A DNA stretch of 33,080 bases from Streptococcus suis (GTDB lineage: Bacteria > Bacillota > Bacilli > Lactobacillales > Streptococcaceae): contig NZ_JAMWEL010000023.1 in NCBI RefSeq assembly GCF_024509555.1, forward strand, positions 1 through 33,080. The letters are read 5' to 3'. The notes under the pieces were generated by a model that was not told where the DNA came from, made no database searches, and saw only the letters and a program-made list of their open reading frames with translations. Of this stretch, positions 25,069 to 32,956 are shown piece after piece. Positions within the stretch are counted from its first letter, which is position 1; each line of letters begins with the position of its first letter. Both the position numbers and the translations under genes were made by a program.

Positions 25069-25347
25069 TTAGTAGTTGGCTGCTAGTTTATCAAGTGAAA
25101 GTCATTGTGGTATGAAAATTTAGAATTAATTTCCCTACCTCTCGTAAACTTTTGATATCTTCAATATTGAATTTGCATACCATTTATCACTTTTTATAGT
25201 TTTGTTTACTTTCTTAGTTAATATCTTACTCACATAACCTTATTAGGGTCATTCTACATATATATTGGTTGTTAGTTAAAATGGTAGAAACTAATCGATA
25301 ATTGTTTTGAGGAGCTAGGAATATTATTAAATGTTTCAATAAAAATA
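25069..25347. other. Intergenic stretch upstream of the alcohol dehydrogenase promoter
   Basis: AT-rich sequence in which I see no gene, no strong hairpin with a T run and no repeat shared with the rest of the window. Confidence 0.4.
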
Positions 25348-25386
25348 TGGAAAACTTTATATTAAAATGTTATAATAATATCACAA
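25348..25386 (+). promoter_or_regulatory. Promoter of the iron alcohol dehydrogenase, with possible Rex half-site
   Basis: TGGAAA (25348-25353) and TATAAT (25371-25376), spacing 17. A Rex-type half-site ATCACAA (25380-25386) lies just after the -10; the opposite half is poor. A second TATAAT at 25399 is too close to the start codon to be the -10. Confidence 0.5.
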
Positions 25387-25420
25387 AAAAACAAATAGTA
25401 TAATATAAAGGAGTTCTTCT

Positions 25421-26572
25421 ATGGCAACATTTTATGTACCTTCGGTCAATTTAATTGGGAGTGGTTGTGTTAATGAAATTGGCAGTTATGTTAAAGAATT
25501 GGGTTACAAGAAAGCTCTGCTTGTGACGGACGAATTTCTGTTAAATAGTGATATTCTTCCTAAAGTGACCAAGCCACTGGATGAAGCTGGAGTAGACTAT
25601 GTAGTATTCAGCCAGGTTGATCCAAACCCAACCTGTAAAAATGTTTATGATGGACTAGCTACGCTTCAAGAAAATGACTGTGATTTCATCATCTCAGTTG
25701 GTGGCGGGTCACCTCAAGATGCTGCAAGCTGTATTTCTATTATGGCAACCAATGGTGGGAAACCGCAAGACTATGAAGGTTTGCATAAGTCTGAAAAACT
25801 AGGCTTGCCTGTTGTAGCTATCAATACAACTGCTGGTACCTCAGCTGAAATTACCATTAACTATGTTATCACCGATGAAGAGCGTAAGGTCAAAATGGTT
25901 ATGGTGGATAAGAATAGCTTGGCAATTATGTCGGTCAATGATCCAGAACTTATGCTTTCAAAACCTGCAGCACTAACGGCAGCAACTGGAATGGATGCGT
26001 TGACACACGCTATTGAAGCCTTGGTAACTCCGGGTGCATATGGAGTTACTAAAAAATTATCAATGGGTGCTATTGAGTTAATTAAAGAATTTTTACCTCG
26101 TGCGGTTGAAAATGGACTAGATATTGAAGCCCGAGAGGCTATGGTTCATGCTATTTTCCTTGGAGGAATGAGCTTTAACAATGCAGGATTAGGTTATGTT
26201 CATTCAATGGCTCACCAATTAGGCGCAGTATATGATTTACCACATGGTGTTTGCTGTGCTATGATTTTACCAATCATCGAACGGGAAAATGCCAAACGTG
26301 TACCAGCAGCCTTCCGCGATGTGGCAAAAGCTTTGGGTTTGGACATTACAAGCAAGTCTGATGAAGAGTGTGCAGACTATGCCATCGCACAAATCGAAGA
26401 ATTGTCAGCTAAAGTTGGTATTCCTAAAAAACTGACAGAGTTGGATATTAAAGAAGAAGACTTTGATTTTGAATATTTATCAAAGAATGCATTGATTGAT
26501 GCCTGTGCACCAGGTAACCCATTCATGCCAACCTTAGAAGAAACAATTTCATTCTATAAGGAATTGTTTTAG
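25421..26572 (+). CDS. Iron-containing alcohol dehydrogenase (FucO/DhaT-like)
   Basis: 383 residues, group III metal-dependent alcohol dehydrogenase, which oxidises or reduces short-chain alcohols and aldehydes with NAD(H). The dinucleotide site is GGGSPQD (94-100), followed by NTTAGTSAEIT. The metal ligands of this family line up as Asp192 and His196 (GMDALTHAIEA), His261 (GYVHSMAHQLG) and His275 (DLPHGV). AAAGGAG precedes ATG 25421. The gene stands alone. The likely role is re-oxidation of NADH during fermentation. The exact substrate (acetaldehyde, lactaldehyde, 1,3-propanediol) cannot be read from sequence. Confidence 0.9.
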   Translation: MATFYVPSVNLIGSGCVNEIGSYVKELGYKKALLVTDEFLLNSDILPKVTKPLDEAGVDYVVFSQVDPNPTCKNVYDGLATLQENDCDFIISVGGGSPQDAASCISIMATNGGKPQDYEGLHKSEKLGLPVVAINTTAGTSAEITINYVITDEERKVKMVMVDKNSLAIMSVNDPELMLSKPAALTAATGMDALTHAIEALVTPGAYGVTKKLSMGAIELIKEFLPRAVENGLDIEAREAMVHAIFLGGMSFNNAGLGYVHSMAHQLGAVYDLPHGVCCAMILPIIERENAKRVPAAFRDVAKALGLDITSKSDEECADYAIAQIEELSAKVGIPKKLTELDIKEEDFDFEYLSKNALIDACAPGNPFMPTLEETISFYKELF

Positions 26573-26807
26573 GAGTTCAGGATTATCTTCTTAGTGACAG
26601 CCTTAACTAGGATGGTCTATTCGCATATGAGTGAATATATTAGACAAGGTCTACCTTCTTGTCATATTGTCGTATCGTGTAGGTACAATGAATGTAATTA
26701 GCAACAATAAATATTAGGGAAATTTGATTGAGGAGTTTTCTAGTTTTTATAAACTAATTGGCTTTCCTTCGGAAGTGTATTTACGCACATAGAAAACAAA
26801 CAAATTC
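26573..26807. other. Intergenic stretch after the alcohol dehydrogenase
   Basis: No gene and no clear terminator with a T run. TTTTCTAGTTTTTATAAACT and CCTTCGG near 26740-26775 could form weak hairpins only. Confidence 0.4.
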
Positions 26808-27103
26808 TTGACAAGGTATTTTTGATTTGATAGTATAATCTAAAAATTTTAACGGGTGCTCAAATTCGTTTATGGATTATGTCCGAATGAATCATCCTAC
26901 GGAAATGGAACAGGGGTGCAGTAAGCGAGTATAATCTAGCTGCTATGCTAGGTTTGAAACATATCTTGCAAATCAAGTTGCTTCTGTAGGATGTTGCAGG
27001 TCGAAACTAATCCTACAACAAAGCTTATTCTAAATAGTATACAAGAAAATTGTTTGATAAATTTAATAACCTAGATGTACTTTAACAGAATATCTAGGTT
27101 ATT
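26808..27103 (+). ncRNA. Candidate stand-alone structured RNA with promoter and terminator
   Basis: Promoter: TTGACA (26808-26813), 17 bases, TAGTAT (26831-26836), overlapping a TATAAT. Terminator: AATAACCTAGAT (27065-27076) and ATCTAGGTTATT (27092-27103), twelve perfect pairs with a 15-base loop, then TTATTTATCATTT-like sequence. In between there is no ORF with a ribosome site, but several helices are possible: CTAGC/GCTAG (about 26936-26951), CTTG/CAAG (26967-26979) and TGTAGGAT/ATCCTACA (about 26986-27018). The expected transcript is about 260 bases. It matches no RNA family I recognised. Confidence 0.45.
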
Positions 27104-27230
27104 TATCATTTATGTCATTTAGTATAATCTTTGAAAGTTTTTTTCTATTATTTGAGACCATTACCATTTTACAATTTTTAAATACTCCGCTGGAGAATTT
27201 GGACTCGCTTTGCCGAACTTTGTTCAAAGC

Positions 27231-27466
27231 CTAGCACTTAATTCACACTAATTGACAATATTTATTCAGTTTGAAGATGGTTAATTGGTAAATATATAAT
27301 TTCCAAATAGGGTTCATGAGAGTCATAACTCCGTCCACATAGATAATCAGAAAATAATCGGTGTATTATTGGTTGCGGTGTAGGGGAGAAGTTACGGGTA
27401 AATTCATTAAAGAGTAGGATATTTGCTTGGTCCAATGCTATTTTAGCAAAAGAATGCCAAAAAGAA
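27231..27466 (-). pseudogene. ABC-F ATPase fragment, decayed C-terminal copy
   Basis: The minus-strand frame LDQANILLFNEFTRNFSPTP and QPIIHRLFSDYL aligns with residues of the intact ABC-F protein next door (LEEANFLLLDEPSRNFSPTS, QPYIRQLFADYK). Walker B is ruined (FNEF for LDEP). After a one-base shift the reading DGVMTLMNPIWKLYIYQL follows the intact H-loop region loosely. The fragment is cut at 27467 by the start of repeat G. It is a partial, diverged duplicate, not an active gene. Confidence 0.65.
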
Positions 27467-27817
27467 GGGAGTGGGAAAGACCTCCATGATGGCTCCGCCC
27501 TCACCTACAGAATAATGAAAACGAACATAAAGCCCTCACCAGGTGTAACATCTTAGTGAGGGTTTTGTAGTTGACGAGTTAATGAGGTTATTCATCGAGG
27601 GAAAAACGGATTCACTCTACTGACGACCACCCCAATATTTGCGTAATTGCCTAATAACAAGGTATATTGAAAAAGGCTGGAACGACCTATAACAAAAAAT
27701 TTACAAAGATTAGTAGTGAGGAAATCTCTGACGGGAGAGAGTACTCGCTACTTTATTCTTTCTAAAGATGATAAAGTATAAGTGTCTCGTTAAGTAGTGA
27801 GACTTTGCCCAGCCTCA
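27467..27817 (+). repeat. Dispersed repeat copy G, rearranged
   Basis: It starts GGGAGTGGGAAAGACCTCCA (27467) and ends CTTTGCCCAGCCTC (27804-27817), the two ends of the family. The interior differs: an IS66-type end GTAATTGCCTAATAACAAGG (27643 onward) running into AGGCTGG at 27680, then the hairpin AGTAGTGAG/CTCGCTACT (27712-27752) and the GATGATAAAGTA...GTGTCT block. This last block recurs at 31737-31818 after the lactate permease. It therefore records an IS66 insertion or capture within a repeat. Confidence 0.5.
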
Positions 27818-27826
27818 TCATTTTTG

Positions 27827-29356
27827 TTAGATAGTCTCCACTTCCACCAGCCCGTTTTCTGTTAGTCGGTAGATGGCTTGGCAGACTTCTTTGAGAAATC
27901 GGCGGTCGTGGGATACGCAGATGAGTCCGCCTTTGTAGTCAGCAAATAGTTGGCGGATATAGGGTTGAGATGTCGGGGAAAAGTTGCGGCTGGGTTCGTC
28001 TAAGAGGAGGAAATTTGCTTCTTCCAAAACCATTTTTAAGATAAGAAGCTTGGCTCGCTGTCCTCCAGAGAGTTCTTTCATCGGGTGATGAACTTCCTGT
28101 CTAGTGAATTGGAGGCTGGCCAAGTGAGTTAAGATTTTCTGGCGGTAGGCTTGGTCAGCATCTCCAAGTAAGAAGTCCAGTGGGCTCAACTTATCATCCA
28201 AGATATCTGCATAATGCTGAGGCATATAGCCCAGTGACAGATCCTTGCGGATGGAAAGTAAAGTATAGACTTGCTTGAGTAAAGTTGATTTTCCGCAACC
28301 GTTTGGTCCGATAATACCAATCTTTTCTTGTCCTTTGACCCGAAGATTAAGGTGGGAAGCAAGAACTTGGTTGCCCAGTTTTAATTGGAAATCTTCTACA
28401 TTCAACAGAACCTTAGTGGCAGGCAGGTTAGGGGTATCAGTGAAGAAGAGGTGGATAGCGTCTTCGTGGTAGGGAACCTGTGTCAAGCTCTCTTTCATCT
28501 TTTCATAGCGTTTCTCTCGGGAGAGAACACTTTTCATCTTCTTGGCAATCAGACGGCCCATGGTCGCGTCGTGTGTATTAAGCAAGGAATGACGAACCTG
28601 CGATTTTTGCCGTAGGTGTTTGGTCAAGGCCTTGTCAAATTCCTTGCGGTCATTGCGAGCCTGCTGGACTTGTTTCTGATAGGCCTGTTCCCGATTGTCA
28701 CGATAGGTTTGGTAGTCGTTTGTTTTGACACTGGTTTGAGCCAGTGTTTTCTTTTTGACAGACTCTAGATGAATAATCTTGGTGGCAGTTGCAGCCAATA
28801 AGTCTTCATCATGCGAGACGAAGAGAATGGTTTTGGGACTGGTACGGATGAAGTTTTCTAGCCATATCAGCGTATCTAGGTCTAAGTCGTTGGAAGGCTC
28901 ATCTAGGAAGAGAATTTGGCTGTCTTGTGCTAGTAGCTTGATGAGTTGGATTTTTAATTTTTCTCCGCCGGAGAGGCTGGAAATGGCCTGCGTGCTAGTA
29001 AAGCGATCGCTGTCAAACTGCAGCTGGTCTGCGTATAGGTAGAGTAGGCCATAATCAATAGCCTCATCAAGATCGCCAAAGAAGTAGTTGTTCAGGGTTA
29101 GCTCTGCTATTTCTCGAGGAAGACTTTGGGGAATATAGGTGTGAGAGGAGTAGTTGCGAGTGATCTGGCCGTCAAATTGGAGGTAGTCTTGGACGAGATT
29201 GGGGTCCATGATGAGCTTGAGTAGGCTGGACTTGCCGTTGCCTTCTTCGCCTATAATGGCTACCTTGTCGCCGGGATTGATGGTAATGGAGAGGTTGTGG
29301 ACCAATGTGCGTAAGTCGTGCTGGTGGTCAATGGTAAGGTGTGAAATCTGTAGCAT
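27827..29356 (-). CDS. ABC-F family ATPase (ribosome-protection type)
   Basis: 509 residues, two ATP-binding domains in tandem and no membrane span. First: Walker A GEEGNGKSS (36-44), SLSGGEKLK, LFLDEPSNDLD, VSHDEDLL. Second: GPNGCGKST, LSGGQRAK, LLLDEPSRNFSP, VSHDRRFL. They are joined by a long charged linker (about 190-325, with LRQKSQVRHSLLNTHDATMG) that in this family reaches into the ribosome. The RNFSP form after the second Walker B resembles the Lsa/Vga/Sal-type antibiotic-resistance ABC-F group rather than the housekeeping EttA group. Whether this protein gives resistance is not shown. AAGGAGG precedes ATG 29356. The leader has a three-codon ORF and a terminator, suggesting drug-inducible attenuation. 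Confidence 0.88.
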   Translation of the reverse strand: MLQISHLTIDHQHDLRTLVHNLSITINPGDKVAIIGEEGNGKSSLLKLIMDPNLVQDYLQFDGQITRNYSSHTYIPQSLPREIAELTLNNYFFGDLDEAIDYGLLYLYADQLQFDSDRFTSTQAISSLSGGEKLKIQLIKLLAQDSQILFLDEPSNDLDLDTLIWLENFIRTSPKTILFVSHDEDLLAATATKIIHLESVKKKTLAQTSVKTNDYQTYRDNREQAYQKQVQQARNDRKEFDKALTKHLRQKSQVRHSLLNTHDATMGRLIAKKMKSVLSREKRYEKMKESLTQVPYHEDAIHLFFTDTPNLPATKVLLNVEDFQLKLGNQVLASHLNLRVKGQEKIGIIGPNGCGKSTLLKQVYTLLSIRKDLSLGYMPQHYADILDDKLSPLDFLLGDADQAYRQKILTHLASLQFTRQEVHHPMKELSGGQRAKLLILKMVLEEANFLLLDEPSRNFSPTSQPYIRQLFADYKGGLICVSHDRRFLKEVCQAIYRLTENGLVEVETI

Positions 29357-29374
29357 AAGGCCTCCTTGTCAATG

Positions 29375-29402
29375 AAAAAACAGCTACTGATTGGGTAGCT
29401 GT
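29375..29402 (-). terminator. Leader terminator (attenuator) of the ABC-F gene
   Basis: On the minus strand ACAGCTAC (29395-29402), a 7-base loop, GTAGCTGT (29380-29387), then six T. A full-strength intrinsic terminator lying 18 bases before the ABC-F start, between its promoter and the gene, so the gene can only be expressed by read-through. Confidence 0.85.
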
Positions 29403-29503
29403 CGCACGCAAAAAATCCTTCTGTGCAGGGAGTACCTGCTTAGATAGGAAACGAGGGCGCAAGAAAACCAACCAATCAGCTTAGGTGATATTGAATGGGT
29501 GGC

Positions 29504-29515
29504 TTACTTGTCCAT
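29504..29515 (-). CDS. Three-codon leader peptide MDK of the ABC-F gene
   Basis: ATG-GAC-AAG-TAA on the minus strand, behind a strong double ribosome site (GGAGG and AAGGAG at about 29517-29528). It lies about 30 bases after the expected transcription start and about 100 bases before the attenuator. Very short upstream ORFs with ribosome stalling are a known control device for ABC-F resistance genes. That this one is translated is an inference. Confidence 0.6.
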   Translation of the reverse strand: MDK

Positions 29516-29545
29516 GTCTCCTTACCTCCGATAATTTCTATCTTT

Positions 29546-29573
29546 AGTATAGCATAGTCCAGAGATTTGTCAA
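29546..29573 (-). promoter_or_regulatory. Promoter of the ABC-F leader
   Basis: Minus-strand TTGACA (29568-29573), 16 bases, TATACT (29546-29551), with TG one base before the -10. Consensus -35 and extended -10 predict strong constitutive initiation, which makes sense for a gene held off by attenuation. Confidence 0.8.
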
Positions 29574-29732
29574 CTACTTAGTAATGGAGAACTACGCCGT
29601 AGGCATGAAGAAAATGCATTTAACCGTTTTTTAGTTGTATGCATTTTAAAAAAAATTTTCAGCATATTTACATAATTGCTTTGATTTATCCTCATTTTCA
29701 CCTACGTTATACCAAAATTTGATTATGAAAAT

Positions 29733-29903
29733 GGGAGTGGGAAAGAACTCGACCATTCATAGAAGAGTTCGTCTTCCCACCCCCGCACAATTGATTAGGT
29801 CAGATTTGGAGTGTAAAACACGAACAAATCAGCCAATCAATCACTGCGCTGAGATGTTGACACTAACTTTGAGAAGAGGTGCTGGGCTTTTTGCACAGCC
29901 TCC
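29733..29903 (+). repeat. Dispersed repeat copy E (short core form)
   Basis: The same 171-base layout as copy D: GGGAGTGGGAAAGAACTCGA, CTTCCCACCCC, GAGTGTAAAACACGAA, CACTGCGCTGAGATGTTGACA, and an end hairpin GCTGGGC-TTTTTG-CACAGCC. It has no inserted hairpins. An open frame crosses it, as in copy D, but substitutions between the two copies are mostly non-synonymous. Confidence 0.8.
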
Positions 29904-30046
29904 AGAAAACGTAATGTTCTACATGCGTTTATCGTGGATTGGAGTTTGGAAGGTGTGGTTAAAGTTGGTGCAATATATTAGGGTCAAAATGTGAATGATT
30001 TCTAAAAATATGAACTTTCTCTTGCACAAGTTGCTAGGCTTTGAGG

Positions 30047-30052
30047 TATAAT
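30047..30052 (+). promoter_or_regulatory. Probable -10 of the lactate permease gene
   Basis: TATAAT. The best -35 candidate is TTGCAC (30022-30027), 19 bases away, inside the palindrome CTTGCACAAG. Weak spacing may mean activator dependence. Confidence 0.45.
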
Positions 30053-30117
30053 AGGAAGAGCTATTTTTAAACAGTCTTATAAAAATAGTCTAAATATAGA
30101 AGGAAACGATAAATAAT

Positions 30118-31689
30118 ATGGATATTTTATTGAGTGTTTTCCCCATTATTCTCTTGATTTTCTTGATGATAAAAATGCGGGTTCCAGCCAACTATGCACT
30201 TCCTGGTATAGCTGCTTTAGTATATCTTATTTTGTTGGTTTATTTTAAAACGGATTTTGCTCTTCTGAATTCTGGCTTAGTGACAGGATTTTGGGCGACC
30301 TTGACACCGATTACGGTTATCATGGGTGCGGTACTTTTCAATAATTTCCAACAACAAACAGGTAACCAAGCGGTCATTAATCGCTGGATGTCAAGTTTAA
30401 CACCCAATCCCGTTGCCCAAATGATGATTATTGGATTTGCTTTTGCTTTCATGATTGAAGGGGCATCTGGTTTCGGTACGCCTGCTGCAATCGCGGCTCC
30501 GATTTTGATTGCGCTTGGTTTTGAACCGATTAAGGTGGTGATTGCAGTTTTAATTTTTAACTCAATTCCTGTATCTTTTGGAGCTGTGGGAACGCCGACC
30601 TGGTTTGGATTTGGCTCCTTGGGATTAAGTGCTCAGCAGATTGGAGAATTAGGCTTAAAAGCAGCGATTGTTCACTTGACAGCAGGTTTTGTCATTCCAT
30701 TGATTGCCCTTCGTTATGTTTTTACTTGGGCACAAATCAAGGCAAATTTACTCTATATTTACCTGACAGTTTTTGCTTGTGCTGTACCGATGACTCTTCT
30801 AGCAACTATCAATTATGAATTTCCGTCTCTACTGGGAGGTGCGATTGGTTTTATTATCTCAATCTGGTTGGCTAAGAAAAAAATTGGTTTAGAGAAGACA
30901 GATAAAGAGAGTTCAGTAGCTGCTCCTGTAGCTTTAAAGGAACTCTTTATGGCACTCTTACCATTGATTAGTCTGGTATTAATCTTAGTAGTGACACGGG
31001 TTCCTCAATTAGGGATTAAAGCCCTGATGAGAACCGATGCGGTTTGGTTTAAAGCTAATCTGGGCTTTGCTGATTTGGCAGTTACCAAGGCCTTGAAAAT
31101 TACCTTAGCAAATGTTTTTGGAACGAGCTCTAGTGAATCCTACGAGTTACTCTATGCCCCTGCCTTTATTCCTTTCTTTGTGATTGTATTTGCCTTGTCT
31201 GGATTTTATCCAAGTATGAAGGGGAAGGTTTGGAAAATGATTGTTGGGACAGCTCAGCAAATGGTCGTACCATTCTTTTCGCTACTAGGTGGTGTAACCA
31301 TGGTGAAATTTATGCTGCTCAATGGTGATCAGTCTATGGTATCCATTATCGGGATGTCCTTGGCAGCAGCAACTGGTCCATTTTGGGGACTCTTTGCTTC
31401 TTATTTGGGCGCAATTGGAGCATTCTTTTCAGGTTCTGCAACCATTTCAAACTTGATTTTTGGTGGGGTGCAGCAGTCCATTGCTACACAAACAGGTCTG
31501 AACATGACCAGTATCTTGGCCATGCAGTCAGTTGGTGGAGCCATGGGGAATATGACTTGTGTCAATAATATCATCGCAGCTTCATCTGTTTCAGGTGTTC
31601 ACCGACAGGAAGGTTATATTATGCAAAAAACTGCCGTGCCTATGTTTATCTACGGAATCATTACGGCTTTAGTTGGATTGTTTTTATAA
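30118..31689 (+). CDS. lctP: L-lactate permease (LctP family)
   Basis: Proton-coupled lactate carrier of the cytoplasmic membrane; direction depends on gradients, so it may export lactate made by Ldh or take it up. 523 residues with about 12-13 hydrophobic spans from the first residues (LLSVFPIILLIFLMI) to the last (FIYGIITALVGLFL). Family blocks: MIEGASGFGTPAAIAAPILI, SFGAVGTPTWFGFGSLGL, and the end block GGAMGNMTCVNNIIAASSVS. The ribosome site AAGGAAA is about 12 bases from ATG 30118, rather far. It stands alone, followed by a terminator at 31737. No lactate oxidase or dehydrogenase gene is adjacent. Confidence 0.92.
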   Translation: MDILLSVFPIILLIFLMIKMRVPANYALPGIAALVYLILLVYFKTDFALLNSGLVTGFWATLTPITVIMGAVLFNNFQQQTGNQAVINRWMSSLTPNPVAQMMIIGFAFAFMIEGASGFGTPAAIAAPILIALGFEPIKVVIAVLIFNSIPVSFGAVGTPTWFGFGSLGLSAQQIGELGLKAAIVHLTAGFVIPLIALRYVFTWAQIKANLLYIYLTVFACAVPMTLLATINYEFPSLLGGAIGFIISIWLAKKKIGLEKTDKESSVAAPVALKELFMALLPLISLVLILVVTRVPQLGIKALMRTDAVWFKANLGFADLAVTKALKITLANVFGTSSSESYELLYAPAFIPFFVIVFALSGFYPSMKGKVWKMIVGTAQQMVVPFFSLLGGVTMVKFMLLNGDQSMVSIIGMSLAAATGPFWGLFASYLGAIGAFFSGSATISNLIFGGVQQSIATQTGLNMTSILAMQSVGGAMGNMTCVNNIIAASSVSGVHRQEGYIMQKTAVPMFIYGIITALVGLFL

Positions 31690-31693
31690 AACA

Positions 31694-31722
31694 GGGAGCG
31701 GGAAAGAACTCGACTGGTCAAA
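31694..31722 (+). repeat. Dispersed repeat copy F, 5' end only
   Basis: GGGAGCGGGAAAGAACTCGA followed by CTGGTCAAA, the first 29 bases of copies B and D, then a switch to unrelated sequence that carries the lctP terminator. Confidence 0.7.
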
Positions 31723-31736
31723 AACATACTAAGATT

Positions 31737-31782
31737 AGTAGTGAGGAAATCTCCGACGGGAGAGAGTACTCACTACTTTTTT
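31737..31782 (+). terminator. Intrinsic terminator after lctP, in a duplicated block
   Basis: AGTAGTGAG (31737-31745) and CTCACTACT (31769-31777), nine perfect pairs, then TTTTT. The loop contains a second small hairpin CTCC-GAC-GGGAG. The whole block to about 31818 recurs at 27712-27803. Confidence 0.8.
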
Positions 31783-31829
31783 CATTCTCAAGATGATAAA
31801 GTAGAGGTGTCTTGTTAAGTCGAGGGTTC

Positions 31830-31972
31830 TTTTGACGCTAGACGTCGCGACAAAAACTGGCAAGACACCTGTTTTAGGAAGAATGTTATCAAAGTATGTG
31901 GGACGCCAGACGTCGAGTATTGAAAATGACATCGCTAAAACAAGGAATCATTCAAGACAAAGAGGTAGTATC
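31830..31972 (+). mobile_element. Left-end non-coding region of an IS110-family element (possible bridge RNA)
   Basis: It lies between the terminator block and the transposase ATG. It holds two related segments, GCTAGACGTCG (about 31839) and GCCAGACGTCG (about 31906), and no ribosome site of its own until AGAGG near 31961. In IS110 elements the region before the recombinase gene encodes the guide (bridge) RNA. The element's exact left boundary is not clear. Confidence 0.4.
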
Positions 31973-32956
31973 ATGCGAGTAGTATTTGGGATTGACGTGA
32001 GTAAGGTAAGTTCAGAAGTAGCCATTCTAGTCAATGGCGAGAAGGTACATAACTACACCATGTCCAATGATGCCATTGGCTTTTCCCGGCTACTTGGCGA
32101 TTTGAAAACCGTCCACAAGCCAGAAATCATCTTTGAAGCAACAGGCGTCTATTCTCGTCGTCTTCAAGCTTTTCTGGATGAACATAGCTACGCTTATACA
32201 CGGCTCAATCCCTTAGAAGCCAAGAAGCAACTGGATAGCTTGCGTGTGCGGAAAACAGATCAAATTGACGCTGAAAAACTGGCTCAGTCTCAGTTTGTAC
32301 TGAATCGTAAACCCACTTATATCCAAGAAGAAGTCTATCAAGATCTGCGAGATCTCAGTCGATTCTATCAGAACTTAACCGAGGACATCGTTCGAGCTAA
32401 AAATCGTCTGCACAAGGTCTTACAGGTCACTTTCCCTGAATTGGAAACTATCTTGTCAACGCCAACTGGGGAACAATACTGGAACTTGGTCATAGCCTTT
32501 CCTTGCAAGGACTTCGTTCTTGAGTTAAGCAAGGATGAACTCTCAAAGAGCATCCGTCTGTCCACTTCAAAACGGATTTCTGACAAGCGTGTGGCTTACT
32601 TAGCAGAGAAGCTGACAGCACTAGCCAATCAATCTTATTGTGCCGTTAAGAAAAACTCTCCAATCATGGAAGAGGTGCGTTACTATGCGAAAGAATTGCT
32701 TAGACTTTCTGAACAGAGACAAGCAGTCTTAGACGAAATGGTGGAACTAGCCCAACCTTTACCAGAGTATGACATTCTGCTTTCTATTCCTGGTATCGCT
32801 GAGACTACTGCAACAAGTATTATTGGCGAACTGGGAGATATTCGCCGTTTTCAGTCTGCCAATCAAATCAATGCCTTTATCGGTATTGACCTGAGACACT
32901 ATGAATCTGGAAACTTCATCGCTAAGGAACACATTACCAAGCGTGGCAATCCCTAG
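31973..32956 (+). pseudogene. IS110-family transposase, C-terminus truncated by IS66
   Basis: From ATG 31973: the DEDD (RuvC-like) domain shows VFGIDVSK (first Asp), IFEATGVYSRRL (Glu), and RKTDQIDAEKLA (Asp pair). A coiled middle follows, then the Transposase_20 domain beginning LLSIPGIAETTATSIIGELG. It breaks off after HITKRGNP at a TAG supplied by an IS66 end that begins at 32956. The final 60 or so residues, including the family's catalytic serine, are missing. Longer upstream readings (from 31832) lack a ribosome site. Inactive as it stands. Confidence 0.85.

Noticed and set aside
25367..25386. Full Rex operator at the alcohol dehydrogenase promoter
   Set aside because: Only the right half (ATCACAA) is good. 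The left half matches at about 3 of 7 positions, so it is noted only as a half-site.
27504..27660. Possible direct-repeat (CRISPR-like) array around the GCCCTCACC and GTGAGGG motifs
   Set aside because: There is only one inverted pair (AGCCCTCACC with TTAGTGAGGGTT), which is a hairpin, not spaced repeats. No cas gene is present.
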